Notes under the pieces: generated by a model
Told to the model about the DNA's origin: nothing
Database searches by the model: none
Seen by the model: the letters and a program-made list of their open reading frames with translations, nothing else
Shown here: one piece after another, positions 61,774-64,000 of the stretch
Numbering within the stretch: the first letter of the stretch is position 1
Layout of the letters: each line of letters begins with the position of its first letter
Position numbers and translations under genes: made by a program
From: Paenibacillus sp. SY21-1
GTDB taxonomy: Bacteria; Bacillota; Bacilli; Paenibacillales; Paenibacillaceae
NCBI RefSeq assembly: GCF_005222705.1
Contig: NZ_STGF01000019.1
Location: 1-64,000 of the forward strand
Length of the DNA: 64,000 bases
Reading direction: 5' to 3'

Positions 61774-62173
61774 TCATCCTTTCATGCCTTGGTTTTCGAT
61801 GTACTTCTTGATGACGTCTATCGGTGCTCCACCAGTTGTGAGCAAACAATAGGAACGTGACCAAAAATACTCTTTCCAAAGCGATTTTCGAATGATAGGA
61901 AATTCCTTCTTGATAAGCCTAGAGGATGCACTTTTGTATGCGCCTAAGGAACTTGGAAATGTTCGTATGGGGATGCGTCTTCATGAGAACGTGAACATGA
62001 TCTTTATCATGATTCCACCCCTGAAGCGTGATTTTGTAGGTTGGTTGAATGGACTCAAACTCTTTCAAACGCTCGGATATTTCAGCGGTAATGACTTTCT
62101 TACGATATTTGATGACTAGAATCAAGTGATAGTTCAATAAGAACACTGAGTGATTATTTGAGTCTAATTTCAT
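61774..62173 (-). pseudogene. tnpA: TnpA IS200/IS605 transposase, frameshifted
   Basis: A Y1 HUH transposase split by a one-base frameshift. The first frame (84 residues to 61919) holds the HUH motif DHVHVLM and ends abnormally after SKFLRRIQKCIL. From about 61945 the correct sequence continues in another frame: LGAYKSASSRLIKKEFP, then GGAPIDVIKKYIENQ with the catalytic Tyr, stopping at 61774. The full span is 400 bases, one more than 133 codons, so an extra base near 61944 explains it (TTCCTTAGG in place of TTCTTAGG). Histidines and tyrosine are thus on separate products. Confidence 0.85.
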
Positions 62174-62268
62174 TGATTACACTGACTCTCCTAAGATACG
62201 ACTGAATAATTTTATCATAGAATCTTAAGTGATAGGAGTCAATGTAGATCAGACCGTTGCCATTCATC

Positions 62269-62288
62269 CCCCACTTTAGAAGATGGGG
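62269..62288. repeat. Left-end hairpin of the IS element
   Basis: CCCCACTT and AAGATGGGG pair with a bulge, 18 bases inside the left end, the position where TnpA of this family binds. Confidence 0.6.
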
Positions 62289-62306
62289 AATTCTGACAAC
62301 TAACGG

Positions 62307-63066
62307 TTAAAAAATGGCTTCTGGGCTTGTCGTTACGTTTATATTCAATACAATCGCCGCGCTTCGGGATGCTGGCCGTTACGCTCCTCCTCCATTCCGC
62401 ATGGCTCATAATGTACGCATGAATTTCTTTTGCCATATTCCGTTCCTCTTCCGTAGGAAACAGCCGAAAAATATCCTCGAACTCCAGGCTGTCCTTTGCA
62501 ATGCAATTATTCATGCCAAACTCTAAAAACTGCTGAATAAGCCAGCAGGACAGCTTATCGTTCCTCTCGACAAGCCTGCTCCGCTCCGCGCCCAAAAATT
62601 CAAAAACGTCCTCCCAGGTTATAATCACACATGGCTGTATGCGCTTTGCATGGACCAGCAGACGTTGATGTCCGTTTAATTGGCTTTGATACAGGCTGTC
62701 GTTCCCGATTTTTATTTCAATGACGATTGATGCTTCAGGCGAGCATATGGCGCCGTCTGCAATCGTTCGAGCCCCGGTCTCTGCATCTTCGTATACCGTT
62801 GAAGCTTTGGCGATCGCAAGCACAACCCCGGTTTCCGCGCCGCTCTGAATGCCCGTTCCGACCTGAAAGCGGAATTCGGGCTGTTCCGACGGCGCCTTGA
62901 GCCCAAACCTGCCGCAAAAGGCTTGCAATAAAGAGAGATCCGCATGCTCAAGCACGTTCAGAAACGCTTTTGTTACGTTATTTTCCAGCTGTCTGGTTGG
63001 AGCCTCGTCCGTTTTATCTCGGGATTGTCCTCTATAATATTGAAAATTATTGTTGTAGATGCTCAT
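62307..63066 (-). pseudogene. 5' part of an IS-interrupted PD-(D/E)XK-like gene
   Basis: Encodes residues 1 to about 253 of the split protein. The likely nuclease core is ADGAICSPEASIVIEIKIG: an Asp followed about 13 residues later by Glu-x-Lys, the PD-(D/E)XK pattern, with a QSQLNGHQRLL helix next. The N-terminus (ENNVTKAFLNVLEHADLSLLQAF) is helical. The start ATG follows GGAGG. The frame now runs some 20 codons into the IS element. The intact protein would have 324 residues. Its family is unknown to me; this fold is common in anti-phage and DNA repair proteins. Confidence 0.72.
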
Positions 63067-63167
63067 AGAATCCTCCGTTCAAACGGTTTGATATCGCAGT
63101 CCTCCCATACTGCAGGCTTAATTTTGCATTTTTAGGACTGATAGGACTGCATGAATCTAGTTGTTGC

Positions 63168-63176
63168 TGGTATAAT
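63168..63176 (+). promoter_or_regulatory. Extended -10 promoter of the amidase gene
   Basis: TGGTATAAT is an extended -10 element 41 bases before the amidase start. A recognisable -35 box is not obvious, as is usual for extended -10 promoters. Confidence 0.5.
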
Positions 63177-63216
63177 AGTAGACCTACATAACCAAAGCAT
63201 ACTAAAGGAGAGCGGT

Positions 63217-64000
63217 ATGAAAAAAATCATAGGCCTGATCATTTTGATCTGCGGGTTGGTTAGCGCTTCCGGTTACATACCAAGCCAGGTGGAGGCAAGC
63301 GGCAAGTATACGGCAAAGGTGTATTCCGACTCATTGAATGTCCGAAGCGAGCCTTCTCTTGAAGGAAAAATCGTTGGCGTTCTGAATAAACAAGATACGG
63401 TCACGGTATCGAACGAGAAATACGGCTGGCTCTATGTCACGTCAGGCCGGGTTACCGGATGGGTGGCAGGCCAATATGTCAAGAAGGTTAACGGCAGCGT
63501 GGTCAAGGCATCGTCATCGGTTAAATCCGCCAGCGTACAGACGAGGGGCGCAACTGGGCGCGCCACCGTCACAGCAGATTCGCTAAGAATCAGATCCGGC
63601 GCAGGCTTGACCTATAAAGTGCTAGGCGGCCTGAGCAAGGGGGACGTCGTTACGATTCTTGACAAACAGGACGGCTGGGCCCGCATTCAAACGGCCGACG
63701 GCCAAACCGGCTGGGTTTCGGATCAGTATTTATCGAAATCCGGCGTACAAGCCACATCGTTATCTTCCGGCGGCTCGAAGGGACTTAAAGGAAAATTAGT
63801 CGTTATCGACCCCGGGCACGGCGGAGACGATCCGGGCGCAATCGGCACAACCCATAAAACGATGGAGAAAAAGCTTAATTTAAGCACCTCCTCCTATCTG
63901 GAGGATGAGCTTCGCAGCCGCGGGGCCCGTGTTATTTTGACCCGAACGAAAGATGATGAGAAGCCCTCTCTCCCTGATCGGGTGAAAACAAGCGAATCCG
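63217..64000 (+). CDS. N-acetylmuramoyl-L-alanine amidase with SH3 domains (cut off by window end)
   Basis: The open frame begins at ATG 63217 (AAAGGAG upstream) and has no stop before the window edge, 261 codons on. It starts with a signal peptide (MKKIIGLIILICGLVSASG). Two bacterial SH3 domains follow (about 31-88, with YSDSLNVRSEPSLEGK; and about 112-170, with TADSLRIRSGAGLTYK), each closing with a GW(V) motif. A Ser-rich linker leads to the amidase_3 catalytic domain: VIDPGHGGDDPGAIG (zinc His), then LSTSSYLEDELRSRGARVILTR. It cleaves the bond between muramic acid and the stem peptide in peptidoglycan, outside the cell. The second zinc His and the catalytic Glu lie beyond the window. Confidence 0.93.
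   Translation, partial: MKKIIGLIILICGLVSASGYIPSQVEASGKYTAKVYSDSLNVRSEPSLEGKIVGVLNKQDTVTVSNEKYGWLYVTSGRVTGWVAGQYVKKVNGSVVKASSSVKSASVQTRGATGRATVTADSLRIRSGAGLTYKVLGGLSKGDVVTILDKQDGWARIQTADGQTGWVSDQYLSKSGVQATSLSSGGSKGLKGKLVVIDPGHGGDDPGAIGTTHKTMEKKLNLSTSSYLEDELRSRGARVILTRTKDDEKPSLPDRVKTSES

Larger units (their letters stand above)
60588..62306 (-). mobile_element. IS200/IS605-family insertion sequence with tnpB and frameshifted tnpA
   Basis: About 1.7 kb. Both genes read on the minus strand, so the left end is near 62306 and the right end near 60588. Subterminal hairpins are visible at both ends, as in this family, and no target duplication is made. The junction on the minus strand is TTTAA (host) then CCGTTAGTTG at the left end, and GTAGTTCAC then CGCTTTTAGC (host) at the right end. 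Excision of exactly this segment restores an open host frame, fixing the ends to within one base. TTTAA is the inferred target. Confidence 0.88.

Overview
The window looks like chromosomal DNA of a spore-forming, Gram-positive Paenibacillaceae bacterium, most likely Paenibacillus or a close relative. Evidence seen: the first bases are the 5' end of a 16S rRNA gene with a Firmicute-type leader; there is a gerA/gerC/gerB-type germination operon, a spoVR gene, a collagen-like surface protein of the kind found on spores, an S-layer-anchored glycosidase, and a LplB/YtcP-type sugar ABC system without its own ATPase. Strong AAGGAGG ribosome sites occur throughout and several starts are GTG or TTG.

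Layout. 1-0.4 kb: reverse-strand rRNA operon leader. 0.4-4.3 kb: nutrient germinant receptor operon (A-C-B order). 4.4-7.9 kb: heterodimeric ABC exporter with one degenerate ATP site. 8.0-10.6 kb: GH51 arabinofuranosidase and an ArsR-type regulator. 10.9-12.2 kb: orphan membrane histidine kinase of the sporulation-kinase type. 12.3-22.9 kb: the most distinctive locus. A 911-residue collagen-like protein, two small paralogues of its N-terminal domain, a TPR glycosyltransferase and an unknown protein lie on the minus strand. Divergent to them are three more glycosyltransferases and a double methyltransferase. I read this as a factory for a glycosylated, possibly methylated, collagen-like surface (probably spore-surface) filament. 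23.0-24.5 kb: spoVR, followed by gene relics up to 25.9 kb.

25.9-34.3 kb: FAD-linked oxidase, an arsR-arsB-arsC operon with a metallo-beta-lactamase-fold gene, an FGGY sugar kinase behind a XylR-type operator and a cre-like site, a DUF2834 protein and an acetamidase/formamidase. 34.5-39.3 kb: a stand-alone SecA2-like ATPase, a DinB protein, and an ECF sigma/anti-sigma pair whose sigma gene lacks a canonical start codon. 39.3-42.4 kb: two deletion-type pseudogenes flank a DUF2207 membrane protein. 42.4-44.4 kb: MFS transporter and divergent TetR regulator with matching operators.

44.5-58.4 kb: polysaccharide utilisation. A GH2 enzyme with a discoidin-like domain, an AraC regulator, a solute-binding lipoprotein with two permeases, and a very large secreted GH30 enzyme ending in three SLH domains would bind, cut and import a plant-type glycan. 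58.5-63.1 kb: a 51-bp tandem repeat array ending in a minus-strand terminator, two hypothetical genes, and an IS200/IS605 element. Its tnpB is intact and its tnpA is frameshifted; it has split a gene for a PD-(D/E)XK-like protein. The window ends inside a gene for an SH3-domain N-acetylmuramoyl-L-alanine amidase.
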